Both the position numbers and the translations under genes were made by a program. This document shows, one piece after another, positions 49,591-58,076 of a DNA stretch of 64,000 nucleotides. Source of the DNA: JBKQVT01 sp963804825. GTDB lineage: Bacteria > Planctomycetota > Planctomycetia > Pirellulales > Thermoguttaceae. Location of the stretch: the NCBI GenBank assembly GCA_963804825.1, contig CAWDRV010000001.1:790809-854808 (forward strand). The letters are read 5' to 3'. Each line of letters opens with the position of its first letter. The stretch's first letter is position 1. Under the pieces are notes generated by a model. It had not been told where the DNA came from. It saw only the letters and a program-made list of their open reading frames with translations, and made no database searches.

Positions 49591-50196
49591 ATGAAGAAGA
49601 GCGAAGTGAAGGTCGGACGCGTGTACACCGCGAAGGTGACCAACAAGGTCGTCCAGGTCCGGATCGATGCCGAGAGCCGGTATGGCGGCTGGGACGCCAC
49701 GAACCTGGCAACGAACAAGAAGGTTCGCATCCAGTCGGCCCAGCGGCTCCGCGCGGCCGTCGGGGGCGACGGTGCCCAGGCTGGTGCCAAGAAGGGCAAG
49801 GGCACCAAGATGGCCAAGGCCCCGGCCGAGGCCCAACCGGCGCAAACGTCGGGCCCCACGGGCGAAGACACGGCCAAAGCCGAACCGGGCACCGGCACCG
49901 AGCCCGCTGCGGCCGAGAAGACTGACAAGCCGAAGCGGACCCGGGCCAAGAAGGAGCCCAAGGAGAAACGCATGAGCGGCCTGGATGCCGCGGCCAAGGT
50001 GCTCGAGGAGTCCGGTCAGCCGATGACCTGCAAGGAGATGGTCGAGGCGTCCGAGGCGAAGGGCTACTGGAAGTCGCCCGGCGGCAAGACCCCGCATGCC
50101 ACGCTCTACAGCGCGATCGCGCGAGAGATCAAGGCCAAGGGCGACGAGGCCCGGTTCTCCAAGGCCGACCGCGGCAAGTTCAGCCGCAAGAGCTGA
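49591..50196 (+). CDS. HARE-HTH domain protein
   Basis: ATG 49591 is preceded by AAAAGGAG at good spacing. An N-terminal ~60-residue domain (MKKSEVKVGRVYTAKVTNKV; WDATNLATNKKVRI) is followed by an Ala/Pro/Lys-rich linker. A winged-helix HARE-HTH domain begins at about residue 128 (GLDAAAKVLEESGQPMTCKE; MVEASEAKGYWKSPGGKTPH). Such domains bind DNA in restriction, chromatin and phage proteins. The strongly basic linker also suggests nucleic-acid binding. It lies among phage relics, so a mobile-element origin is possible, though it looks intact. Confidence 0.75.
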   Translation: MKKSEVKVGRVYTAKVTNKVVQVRIDAESRYGGWDATNLATNKKVRIQSAQRLRAAVGGDGAQAGAKKGKGTKMAKAPAEAQPAQTSGPTGEDTAKAEPGTGTEPAAAEKTDKPKRTRAKKEPKEKRMSGLDAAAKVLEESGQPMTCKEMVEASEAKGYWKSPGGKTPHATLYSAIAREIKAKGDEARFSKADRGKFSRKS

Positions 50197-50431
50197 TTTC
50201 ATTCTCCTCCCTCCTTCCAACCCCGGCTTGCCCGGGGTTCTCTTCGGCCTGAGCATGCACCTTGAGAAACGTCACTGGCTTGCCCAACTCGCGGGCGATG
50301 GCAATCTCGGCCTGGACGCCAACGCTCTCCCGCCAGCCGTCGAGCATCAGCACCACCACCTCGTCGCATGCTTCCAGGTGGCGATGGTCGTGCCGCTGCC
50401 AGAACCCCCAGTCCAAGGGCACGCCATACAC
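50180..50431 (-). pseudogene. DUF1937-type domain, C-terminal fragment
   Basis: YGVPLDWGFWQRHDHRHLEA followed by CDEVVVLMLDGWRESVGVQA and EIAIARELGKPVTFL matches the second half of DUF1937 (related to nucleoside deoxyribosyltransferase folds). The N-terminal half, which should carry the nucleotide loop, is absent: the frame runs directly into the end of the DtxR-type gene. A GTG at 50431 could in theory start a short product. Confidence 0.5.
50219..50239 (+). terminator. Hairpin after the HARE-HTH gene
   Basis: Perfect 8-bp stem aaccccgg-cttgc-ccggggtt followed by ctctt; the T tract is weak. Confidence 0.45.
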
Positions 50432-50453
50432 GCAGCCGGCTTGGAGAGAGTCG

Positions 50454-51107
50454 CTACAGAGGGCGTACCAGGATGCTGGCGGCCATCTCCCGACTCAGGC
50501 TGATTTGACGGCGTCCAACCCTGACCGTCATAATGCCCGCCGAGGGCTGGTTTTCCAGGACTGTCCCTTTCGCGCCAACAATCAAACCGCCATTGCGGAG
50601 GTAGCGAAGAAAATCGGGCGACCGATCCGGAACTCGCAACAGCATGAATGGGGTCTTCGAGGCGCACTCCGCCAAAGGGGTCCCTTCCCTGGTCCTCATC
50701 TTGCCATCGGCATCGGGAATGGGGTCTCCGTGAGGGTCGCGATCGGGACGCCCCAAGTATTCGTCGATTCTGGCCACCAAGTGGTCGGAAGCCGCGTGCT
50801 CCAGGTTTTCGGCCTCCTCATGCACTTCGTCCCAAGGAAGGCCCAAGGTGTTGGTTAGGTACAGTTCGAGGAGGCGATGGCGGCGCACCACGCGGATCGC
50901 CACTTTCTGGCCTTTCTTGGTGAGACGGACTCCTTGGTGCGCCGCATATTTCACCAGCCCCGCGTCGGCGAGCCGCTGAAGCATCAGGGTAACGCTCCCC
51001 GGCGTGATCTTCAGGCGGCGAGCCAGTTCGCCGGTGGGGGCGCCGCCCGAGGCGTCGGACAGTTGGTAGATTGCCTTGAGATAGTTCTCTACCGTGACAC
51101 TTTCCAT
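50454..51107 (-). CDS. DtxR/MntR-family metal-dependent transcriptional repressor
   Basis: Start taken at MESVTVENYLKAIYQLSD (51107), which has AGGGGG upstream. The winged helix (GELARRLKITPGSVTLMLQR; LADAGLVKYAAHQGVRLTKK) and the dimerisation/metal-binding domain (VVRRHRLLELYLTNTLGLPW; DEVHEEAENLEHAASDHLVA) follow the family pattern, and a C-terminal SH3/FeoA-like domain is present. These proteins use Mn2+ or Fe2+ as corepressor. It is transcribed divergently from the P-type ATPase operon, and a DtxR-like palindrome lies in the shared control region, so it very likely regulates that operon. Confidence 0.88.
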   Translation of the reverse strand: MESVTVENYLKAIYQLSDASGGAPTGELARRLKITPGSVTLMLQRLADAGLVKYAAHQGVRLTKKGQKVAIRVVRRHRLLELYLTNTLGLPWDEVHEEAENLEHAASDHLVARIDEYLGRPDRDPHGDPIPDADGKMRTREGTPLAECASKTPFMLLRVPDRSPDFLRYLRNGGLIVGAKGTVLENQPSAGIMTVRVGRRQISLSREMAASILVRPL

Positions 51108-51304
51108 CCGTACCCCCTGCAAGGGTTAAATTGCTGTCATGATAACCCCATTGTTGCTGGGCCCATCCATTTTATACAGGTGTCCTGATGGCACATGACA
51201 ATTCTGGCAGGAAATCATGCCTTCGGAAAGGCCCTGTGGGAGGTGGCGTAAGACTGGAGAATCGGCTTCGTTTCTGCGTATGGTTTCCCTGCTGCGCCCG
51301 CGCG

Positions 51305-51347
51305 TATAATTTGGCTGGTAAAAAATATAAGTTTGGCTTGCCAACTT
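51305..51347 (+). promoter_or_regulatory. Promoter -10 and DtxR-like operator of the metal operon
   Basis: TATAAT at 51305-51310 is followed by aagtttggcttgccaactt at 51329-51347. The outer arms AAGTT/AACTT are perfect complements, and the overall form is that of DtxR/IdeR/MntR boxes (19 bp with an AAGTT end). It lies where a repressor would block initiation or early elongation, 50 bp before the first gene. Confidence 0.5.
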
Positions 51348-51396
51348 TGTGGAGGCCAGGGCGTCGAAGCACGCGACAAACAGGGCGGAGGCAACC

Positions 51397-51957
51397 ATGC
51401 ATATCCTTACCGGATTCCTGCTCGCCGGACTGCTGGGAAAGACCAAGTCCCGCCGCCGCACACTGATGCCGATGCTTCGCACCGGACCGGTCCAGACCGC
51501 CCATTGGATGCCTGGGCGGGTCCGACTGCGCGTCCCTTCCCTGGCGGAAAACAGCGCGGGCGCGGCGAAGGTGCGGGAGAAGCTGCCGATGATCGAGGGC
51601 GTGCAGTCCGTCGAGCTGGACCCTGCGACGGGCAGTATCCTCATCGTCTACCGAGAAGACGAAGTGCGACCCGAGTTGCTTTTCGCCGCGGTCGCTCGCC
51701 TGATGAATCTGGACACCGAGTTGAAACGGACGCCCCAGCCGGTCGTCACTCGGGAGTTGAAGGAAATCCTGGGTAGCGTGAATCGGATGGTGTACGACCG
51801 GACTGGTGGGCTGATCGATCTCTGGTCGGCCGGGCTCATTATACTGGCCGCCATCGGTGTCCAGCGGCTCATTGTGCAAGGGACGCGGGCGTTTCCGGCG
51901 GGGCTCACGCTGGTGTGGTGGGGCATGGCCTCGCTGCTGGGCGGCCGGCAATCGTAG
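51397..51957 (+). CDS. HMA-like (heavy-metal-associated fold) membrane protein
   Basis: ATG 51397 lies six bases after GGAGG. After a short hydrophobic start (MHILTGFLLAGLLGK), the segment QTAHWMPGRVRLRVPSLAEN followed by MIEGVQSVELDPATGSILIV has the ferredoxin-like pattern of HMA domains but lacks the CXXC metal ligands. Two membrane segments occur near the C-terminus (LWSAGLIILAAIGVQRLI; AGLTLVWWGMASLLGG). Proteins of this type accompany P1B ATPases of the CtpC-like group. First gene of the operon. Confidence 0.7.
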   Translation: MHILTGFLLAGLLGKTKSRRRTLMPMLRTGPVQTAHWMPGRVRLRVPSLAENSAGAAKVREKLPMIEGVQSVELDPATGSILIVYREDEVRPELLFAAVARLMNLDTELKRTPQPVVTRELKEILGSVNRMVYDRTGGLIDLWSAGLIILAAIGVQRLIVQGTRAFPAGLTLVWWGMASLLGGRQS

Positions 51958-51979
51958 CTGCGTGTGAGGATGGTGGATC

Positions 51980-54187
51980 ATGTTCTGGCGAAAACGGCAG
52001 CCGCTACTGCACTGCGAAATCGTCCATTCCCTTCCGGGAAGAGTGCGGCTTCGCTGCCGGGCGCGGCGCTACCTCGGCATCTACACCGCTGAAATCCGGC
52101 AACGGTTGCGGGACTTGTCGCCGATTTGCCAGGCGCGGGTCAATATCCTCACGCAGAATGTCCTTCTCCACTATGACCACACCCAGGTGTCGGTCCAGGA
52201 TGTCCTGGAACTGACGGAATTGGTGATCGGGTCGTATTCCCTGATGGCCTACAAGGCGGAACGAGCCGAACAGAACCGCCCGACCGTGAACGAACGGCGG
52301 CTGCAAGAAGGGTCGCTCTCCGACATGCTCACGCGCATCGGGGTCACCACCGCCACGCTCGTATACTACTTTTTCCGCAGGCCGGCCAGCCACGGGCTGG
52401 GCACGTTTGCGGGCCGGTTCCTTACCGTACCGTCGCTGACGGCTGCCTCGCTGGCGCTGCCCATCTTCCGCAGCGGCCTCAGTTCCTTGGCAACCACGTT
52501 TCGTCCCAACGCCGATACCCTCAGCGCCACCGCTATTCTGGCAAGCATCGCCAGCGGCCGGGGGCTCTCGGCGCTGACGATCATCTGGCTGGCCGACATC
52601 GCCGAACTGTTGACCGCCTATACGATGGGCCGCACCCGCCGTGCGATCCACAACATGCTCTCGGTCGGCGAAGAAACCGTCTGGCGGCTGCGAGACGATG
52701 GCCAAGAGGAACGCGTGGACCTCGATCAACTCCACGCCGACGATCGGATCATGGTCCACACCGGCGAGAAGATCAGCGTGGACGGAGTGGTGGAGTCGGG
52801 CGAGGCGGCGGTCGATCAGGCGTCGATTACCGGAGAGTATATGCCCTTGCGCAAGGCCGGGGGCGAGCAAGTATTTGCCGGAACTGTCGTCAAGAGCGGC
52901 CGCTTGGTGATCCGCGCGATCAAGGTCGGGGATCAGACTGCCGTGGCCCGCATCGTCCACATGGTCGAGGAGGCCACGCACCGCAAGGCCAACGTGCAGA
53001 CCATCGCCGACCGCTTTTCGGCCCAGTTCATTCCGGTCAATTTCCTGCTGGCCTTGATCGTGTATCTGGTGACGCGCAAGAGCAGCCGCGCCCTGAACAT
53101 GCTGATCATCGACTACTCTTGTGGCGTCCGGCTCTCTACGGCCACCGCCCTGTCGGCGGCCATCTGCACGGCGGCGAGGAATGGGATCCTCATCAAGGGC
53201 AGCAATTACCTGGAACTGCTGGCTGAGGCCGACACGTTGATCTTCGACAAGACCGGCACCATGACCGTGGGACGCCCGGAAGTGATCAGCGTCATTCCCA
53301 TCAATGCGGAGGTTCCCGCCCAGGAGGTGCTCCAATATGCCAGCGCCGCCGAGGAGACCAGCACGCACCCGATGGCGGCGGCCGTCGTTGACAAGGTGCG
53401 TCGCAACGGCTGGCAGATTCCGGCCCATCAGGACACCCAGGTGCATACGGCCCGCGGCGTCCAGACGAAGGTGAAAGAGCGGATTATTCGGGTGGGAAGC
53501 CGGCGGTTCATGCAGGAGAACGCCATCGAACTGGCCGGGGCGACCGAGGCCGTCAATCGCCTGGTCCGCGCGGGCGAGAACATCGTGTACGTCGCCAAGG
53601 ATGACGAACTCCTGGGTGTGCTGGGCATCCAGGATGCCTTGCGGGAAAACATGAAGAAGGCCATCAATCGGCTGCGCTATACCGGCATTGATGACATCGT
53701 GCTCTTGACCGGCGACGTTGAGCAACATGCCGAGATCATTGCCGACCGGATGACGGTGGACCGCTTTAAGGCAGAGGCCATGCCGGACGACAAGGCGGAA
53801 ACGGTCTTGAAGCTCCAATCCAAGGGCACGCACGTGGTGATGGTCGGCGACGGGATCAACGATGCGCCGGCCTTGGCCTACGCCGATGTGGGAATCGCGA
53901 TGGGCGGGACGCGGACAGATATCGCGATGGAGGCGGCGGACATTACCGTCACGGGGGATGATCCCTTGATGATCCCGGCGGTTATTCACCTGGCCGGTCG
54001 GACGATGCAGACCATCCGGCAGAATTTTGCGGCAGCGGTCGGCGTGAACACGCTGGGAATCGTGTTGGCCTCGATTGGCGTTCTGCCGGTGTTCTGGGGC
54101 GCGGTGCTGCACAATAGTTGCACGGTCGGCGTGGTGCTCAATTCGTCCCGGCTGTTGTTCCACGATGTGGAACGGAGGACGCGATGA
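51980..54187 (+). CDS. P1B-type metal-transporting ATPase with altered CPC motif
   Basis: The N-terminal ~90 residues form an HMA-like domain without CXXC (HSLPGRVRLRCRARRYLGIY). The catalytic core shows TGEYMPL (actuator, about residue 282), DKTGTMT (phosphorylation Asp at about 423), THPMAAAV (HP motif) and GDGINDAPALAYAD. In the transmembrane metal site the usual CPC is replaced: the helix reads IIDYSCGVRLSTATA, so Y-S-C stands in the CPC position. The pump should move a divalent metal across the membrane using ATP. A Mn/Fe-type substrate fits the divergent DtxR/MntR-type regulator; this is inference. Confidence 0.9.
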   Translation: MFWRKRQPLLHCEIVHSLPGRVRLRCRARRYLGIYTAEIRQRLRDLSPICQARVNILTQNVLLHYDHTQVSVQDVLELTELVIGSYSLMAYKAERAEQNRPTVNERRLQEGSLSDMLTRIGVTTATLVYYFFRRPASHGLGTFAGRFLTVPSLTAASLALPIFRSGLSSLATTFRPNADTLSATAILASIASGRGLSALTIIWLADIAELLTAYTMGRTRRAIHNMLSVGEETVWRLRDDGQEERVDLDQLHADDRIMVHTGEKISVDGVVESGEAAVDQASITGEYMPLRKAGGEQVFAGTVVKSGRLVIRAIKVGDQTAVARIVHMVEEATHRKANVQTIADRFSAQFIPVNFLLALIVYLVTRKSSRALNMLIIDYSCGVRLSTATALSAAICTAARNGILIKGSNYLELLAEADTLIFDKTGTMTVGRPEVISVIPINAEVPAQEVLQYASAAEETSTHPMAAAVVDKVRRNGWQIPAHQDTQVHTARGVQTKVKERIIRVGSRRFMQENAIELAGATEAVNRLVRAGENIVYVAKDDELLGVLGIQDALRENMKKAINRLRYTGIDDIVLLTGDVEQHAEIIADRMTVDRFKAEAMPDDKAETVLKLQSKGTHVVMVGDGINDAPALAYADVGIAMGGTRTDIAMEAADITVTGDDPLMIPAVIHLAGRTMQTIRQNFAAAVGVNTLGIVLASIGVLPVFWGAVLHNSCTVGVVLNSSRLLFHDVERRTR

Positions 54188-55035
54188 TCGCATCTCAGAA
54201 GCCGGTCGTGACGGTCGTTCATGCCCTTCCCGGGCGGGTCCGCGCGCGACTGTCGGTTGCCCCTGGCGACGTACAGCGGATGCTTGCCGGGGTCCGCGAG
54301 CATCCGGGGATGGAGTCGATCAGCTTTTCGCCCCTCACGAGGTCTATCCTGGCCAGGTTCAACCCCCATGAGATCAGCCAGGAAGAAATCATCCTGCGCA
54401 TCGCCTTTCACCTGTCGTTGGATTGCGACTCCGCGCCAGTGCGGCTCTTGGCTGAACCCGAGCAGCGGCCTGCCCTTGGCGGCAGCGCCGCGGTTTCTGC
54501 CGCGGCACTGGCCTGGTCGCTCGTGATGCACGGACTAAAGGCGGCCACGGGATCGCCGACGCGCTGGGACTGGCTCGCCGGGCTCGGCACGGCATGGGCG
54601 GTAATCGACCACGCCTGGAAGGAGCTTCGCGAACGCGGCACGTTCGATCCAGAAGTCCTCTCGCTGGCTTACCTGGTCACAGCCTTTGTTCGCGGCAACT
54701 TGCTGACGGCCTCGGTCGTCACCTGGCTGGCGTCGTTCGGACGGCACCTGGTCTCGCCTCCTCCCACCGGCGTGCAAGTCCGGCCCCTGGAAGTGCGCGG
54801 ACGCGGAAACGGCCCCTCCCGCTACGAAGTGAGGATCGGCCCCGATGTGGACGCCCCGGAGCGCGCGCGAATTCTCGGCGCACTCCACGGGCTCCTGAAA
54901 TACGCCATTACTGGTGGCGGAGTCCACCCCTTCCGCACCTTGTTGGAGGAACTCCGGGACGTGTCGAAGGTCCATGGCGAGGTGCTGGAGGGATTCGGGC
55001 GAATGCCCCAGGGAATCCCGATACGGTTTAACTGA
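54184..55035 (+). CDS. Second HMA-like membrane protein of the metal operon
   Basis: Its ATG overlaps the ATPase stop (ATGA), so translation is coupled. VVTVVHALPGRVRARLSVAP followed by SISFSPLTRSILARFNP is a second HMA-like unit without Cys ligands. The middle has membrane segments (AAVSAAALAWSLVMHGLKAA; EVLSLAYLVTAFVRGNLLTA), and the C-terminal ~100 residues are soluble (GPSRYEVRIGPDVDAPERAR). It probably assists the ATPase as a subunit or metal-site partner. Confidence 0.7.
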   Translation: MIASQKPVVTVVHALPGRVRARLSVAPGDVQRMLAGVREHPGMESISFSPLTRSILARFNPHEISQEEIILRIAFHLSLDCDSAPVRLLAEPEQRPALGGSAAVSAAALAWSLVMHGLKAATGSPTRWDWLAGLGTAWAVIDHAWKELRERGTFDPEVLSLAYLVTAFVRGNLLTASVVTWLASFGRHLVSPPPTGVQVRPLEVRGRGNGPSRYEVRIGPDVDAPERARILGALHGLLKYAITGGGVHPFRTLLEELRDVSKVHGEVLEGFGRMPQGIPIRFN

Positions 55036-55069
55036 ATTCTCGGAATAAATTCAAAGGAGCAAGATACTT

Positions 55070-55342
55070 ATGGCCATTACCTCCGATCATGTGACCGGAT
55101 TCGTCGTCGGCATGGGCGTTGCCTCGCTGGGGCTGTACATGTACAAGAAGAACGAGGCGCAGATCGACGAGTGGCTGCGCCGGCAGTCGATCAACTTGCC
55201 CTTCCCGGGGTTCCAGACGAAGGACCAGTCCGGCATGTCGCTCGAAGAATTGCTGCGCGAGAAAGAACGGCTGGAAGACCTGATCGCCGAGCGCGAGATG
55301 GCCGAGAAGTCCAAGACACCGGCTGCGCCGGCTCCGGCGTGA
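55070..55342 (+). CDS. Small single-span membrane protein of the metal operon
   Basis: AAAGGAG precedes the start. The 90-residue product has one N-terminal membrane helix (GFVVGMGVASLGLYMY), a charged linker, an amphipathic helix rich in Glu/Lys (SLEELLREKERLEDLIAERE) and an Ala/Pro tail. The size and form resemble small accessory proteins found next to HMA/P1B clusters. No catalytic motif is visible. Confidence 0.7.
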   Translation: MAITSDHVTGFVVGMGVASLGLYMYKKNEAQIDEWLRRQSINLPFPGFQTKDQSGMSLEELLREKERLEDLIAEREMAEKSKTPAAPAPA

Positions 55343-55452
55343 GCTTCCTCGGACTTGCCACTTGATCCAGCGCGTTATGACCGGCTGCAACGATCTATGT
55401 CACAGCCGATCACCTCTCATGGGCGAAAGTCGGCGGGCGCAGGGAGAAAGCA

Positions 55453-56007
55453 GTGAATTGGTTCGACCTTGCAGGACTCTGTTTCGGCTTCGGCATTTGC
55501 GTGCTCGCACTAGCGTGTACCTTGGGTACAGGGCTTGCTGGAATATCGCGGTTCCGAGTATGCCAGTTGTCTTGGAACTTGGCGATCCTGCAATTCGCCC
55601 TCTTGGTTGCTGGCTGGCTTTTAGGCGTCGGGGTGCCGGTGGTCTGGGCCGATATGGTCTTCGTGCTCCTCGTGGCAATAAGAATGCTCTGGTTTGGCAA
55701 ACCGAGCCATGTCCCCAGAGAGACATCGGGTGTGGATCGAGCTATGACGCTCTTGGGAATGACCACCCGTGCGAGGATACTTGCCTTGGCATGGGGTTTT
55801 GTCCTTGCATCCCTGAACAGCCATCGGGGCTCGATGGGGGTGCTGGCTGGAACGCTCGCGTTTACGCTAACAGTAGTCGGTATCCTGGCCAGCTACCGCT
55901 TCGGCGTGCAAGTTCCTCGGGGGCTGAAATGGGCCGGTGCCTGCGCGCTGCTATTGGTGGCTGCGCACATGGAAGTGTCGCTTCTGCTGCGTTCCCAGCA
56001 GATCTAG
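55453..56007 (+). CDS. Six-span membrane protein, MntP-like layout
   Basis: GTG start after AGGGAG. Six hydrophobic segments (for example LCFGFGICVLALACTLGTG, ILQFALLVAGWLLGVGVPVV, ILALAWGFVLASLNS) arranged as two sets of three recall the MntP manganese exporter, as does the internal symmetry. The conserved acidic residues of MntP are absent or changed: the position expected as Asp in the second half ('SLDA') reads SLNS. It may be a divergent member of the LysE/MntP-type superfamily. Neighbours (metal ATPase, DtxR/MntR-type regulator) support a metal role, but this is inference. Confidence 0.5.
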   Translation: MNWFDLAGLCFGFGICVLALACTLGTGLAGISRFRVCQLSWNLAILQFALLVAGWLLGVGVPVVWADMVFVLLVAIRMLWFGKPSHVPRETSGVDRAMTLLGMTTRARILALAWGFVLASLNSHRGSMGVLAGTLAFTLTVVGILASYRFGVQVPRGLKWAGACALLLVAAHMEVSLLLRSQQI

Positions 56008-56008
56008 T

Positions 56009-57468
56009 CTATTTCGGAATTTCGCTCATCGAGATGCCCAGTGCGTTGGCAACGCCCTCGCCGTAGGCCGGGTCGGCTTTCATGCAGTTGCCGACGTGCC
56101 GCATCTTGATCTCTTTGGGGGCGTCCCCCATAGCGCGAGCGGTGTTCTCAAAGAGCACCTTCTGCTGCTCGGGCGCATCATCCTGAATAGAGCGCCGGGC
56201 TGGGAATAGTAGTCGTCATCATCCTCGCGGTGGTTCCAATGGTCGGCCGCGCCTTCGAGACTGAACGGTGGCTCGCGAAAGTCAGGCTGCTCCTGCCACT
56301 GGCCATAGCTGTTGGGCTCGTAACCGAGGGTGCCGCCGTGGTTGCCGTCTACCCGCATGGCACCGTCGCGATGGAAGGTGTGGACCGGGCAGCGGGCGCG
56401 GTTGACGGGAATCAGATGGTAGTTGACGCCGAGCCGATAGCGCTGGGCGTCTCCATAAGAGAAAAGCCGCCCTTGCAGCATCTTGTCGGGCGAGAAGCCG
56501 ATGCCGGGCACGATATTGGCGGGATTGAAAGCAACCTGTTCGACCTCGGCAAAATAGTTCTCGGGATTCCTGTTCAATTCGAGCACGCCCACATCGATGA
56601 GCGGGTAATCCTTGTGCGACCAGACTTTCGTCAGGTCGAAAGGGTTGAAGGGGCACTTGGAGGCGTCCGTCTCCGGCATCACTTGGATCTTCATGTCCCA
56701 CCTGGGAAAGTCGCCCTTCTCGATGCTCGCATACAGATCGCGATGATGGCTCTCCCGATCCCTGCCGACGAGCGCCTCGGCCTCTTCGTCGCTGAGATTC
56801 TTGATCCCCTGCCGGGTCTTCAAATGGAACTTCACCCAGAACCGTTCGTTCTTCGCGCTGATCAGGCTGTAGGTGTGGCTCCCGTATCCGTTCATGTGGC
56901 GATAGGAATAGGGGATGCCCCGGTCGCTCATCGTGATGGTCACCTGGTGGAGTGCCTCGGGAAGCGAAGTCCAGAAGTCCCAGTTATTGCGGGCGCTGCG
57001 GAGGTTGGTGCGGGGGTCGCGTTTGACGGCGTGGTTGAGGTCGGGAAACTTCAACGGATCGCGGAGGAAGAAGACGGGCGTGTTGTTGCCCACCAGATCC
57101 CAATTCCCCTCCTCGGTATAGAACTTGATGGCAAAACCACGGATGTCGCGTTCCGCGTCCGCAGCACCGCGCTCGCCCGCCACGGTGGAGAAACGCACGA
57201 AGACGTCGGTCTTCTTCCCCACCCCGGAAAATACCTTGGCCTTCGTGTACGTGGTGATGTCGTGCGTGACCGTGAAAACGCCATAGGCACCGGTTCCCTT
57301 GGCGTGCATACGGTGCTTGGGGATCACCTCGCGATCGAAGTGAGCGAGCTTTTCCAGGAACCAAGGGTCCTGGAGCAGCATCGGCCCGCGCGGCCCTGCG
57401 GTCATGACGTTCTGGTTGTCGGGCACGGGTGCGCCGACGTTATTGGTCAATTTCTTTGCGTCACTCAT
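56009..57468 (-). CDS. katA: Monofunctional heme catalase (frameshift near C-terminus)
   Basis: Start preceded by AAGGAG. The catalytic His is in RMHAKGTGAYGVF, the Asn in NNTPVFFLRD and the heme-ligand Tyr in RLFSYGDAQRYR; RFSTVAGERG is also typical. The enzyme splits hydrogen peroxide into water and oxygen. After LFRMM at about 56185 one base seems missing: the natural continuation PEQQKVLFENTARAMGDAPK to ANALGISMSEIPK lies in another frame and stops at 56009. The corrected length is about 486 residues, normal for small-subunit catalases. Uncorrected, the protein ends at 56080 with an unrelated tail. It lies downstream of the Fur/PerR-type gene on the same strand. Confidence 0.92.
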
Positions 57469-57593
57469 ACTCGTTCTCCTTCGTTGGGTCTCGCCTTCGT
57501 TTCGTGAGCGAACTGCTCCCAGCTAACCCCCTGTCAAAACTCGTGAAGCGTCGGATCGGCCCCCTCCACAGGACACTGCGGCGCAGGACCGCC

Positions 57594-58040
57594 CTACTTC
57601 GCCTTTTCTTTCCGGCACGCCGGGCAAATTCCCATGAGCTGAACGGAAAAATCGCAAACGTCAAATCCGTGCGGCTTGCCCTTGGGCAACGCGATGCTAT
57701 CCAGGTCGGCGCTCTCCCAATCCACAATCTTGTTGCATCGAATGCAGACCAAGTGGTGGTGGCGATGCGTCTTGGCGTCAAAGCGGGCGGCCGCTCCCGG
57801 GTGGTGAACCCGACGGATCAATCCCAACTCTGCCAGGGTATCCAGGACTCGATAGACGGTCCTTCGCGAGATCCGTGGGTGCCGCACCTTGACCGTCTCA
57901 AAGATCTGGTCCGCAGTCGGGTGGTCGCTCCGCTGGAGCAACACCTCCAGCACCGTGCGCCGCTGTGTCGTTAAGGGCACCCCTCGCTCGCGGCACACTT
58001 CCTCCAGCCTCTTGAGCCTTTCCGCGGCGTGTCCGCTCAT
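57594..58040 (-). CDS. Fur-family regulator, probably PerR-like
   Basis: Start chosen at the Met of MSGHAAERLKRLEEV (58040), because the earlier in-frame Met (58049) overlaps the -10 box. The winged helix is visible (LTTQRRTVLEVLLQRSDHPT; ISRRTVYRVLDTLAELGLIR), then the metal-binding THRHHHLVCIRCNKIVDWES and the second zinc pair CPAC near the end. Fur-family proteins repress when loaded with metal; PerR senses peroxide. The catalase gene directly downstream on the same strand supports a PerR role (inference). The mRNA may be leaderless. Confidence 0.88.
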   Translation of the reverse strand: MSGHAAERLKRLEEVCRERGVPLTTQRRTVLEVLLQRSDHPTADQIFETVKVRHPRISRRTVYRVLDTLAELGLIRRVHHPGAAARFDAKTHRHHHLVCIRCNKIVDWESADLDSIALPKGKPHGFDVCDFSVQLMGICPACRKEKAK

Positions 58041-58042
58041 AG

Positions 58043-58076
58043 TTGACATTTTATGTTAAATGACAATCTATGTCAA
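58043..58076 (-). promoter_or_regulatory. Consensus promoter and operator of the Fur/PerR gene
   Basis: On the minus strand TTGACA (58071-58076) and TAAAAT (58048-58053) are 17 bp apart. The whole site is flanked by the palindrome TTGACAT/ATGTCAA, and a second one, TGACA-TAGAT-TGTCA, overlaps the -35. This suggests autoregulation. The start codon at 58040 falls about 8 bases after the -10. Confidence 0.65.

Noticed and set aside
49120..50256. 378-codon minus-strand frame spanning the HARE-HTH gene
   Set aside because: Most of it is antisense to the HARE-HTH gene; only the last ~48 codons (terminase tail) carry real homology.
52004..54193. 729-codon minus-strand frame opposite the P-type ATPase
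   Set aside because: Shadow of a gene with complete ATPase motifs on the plus strand.
55343..55452. Possible yybP-ykoY Mn riboswitch before the MntP-like gene
   Set aside because: The conserved loop sequences of that riboswitch are not present.
56230..57507. 425-codon plus-strand frame opposite catalase
   Set aside because: Antisense of a clearly recognisable catalase.
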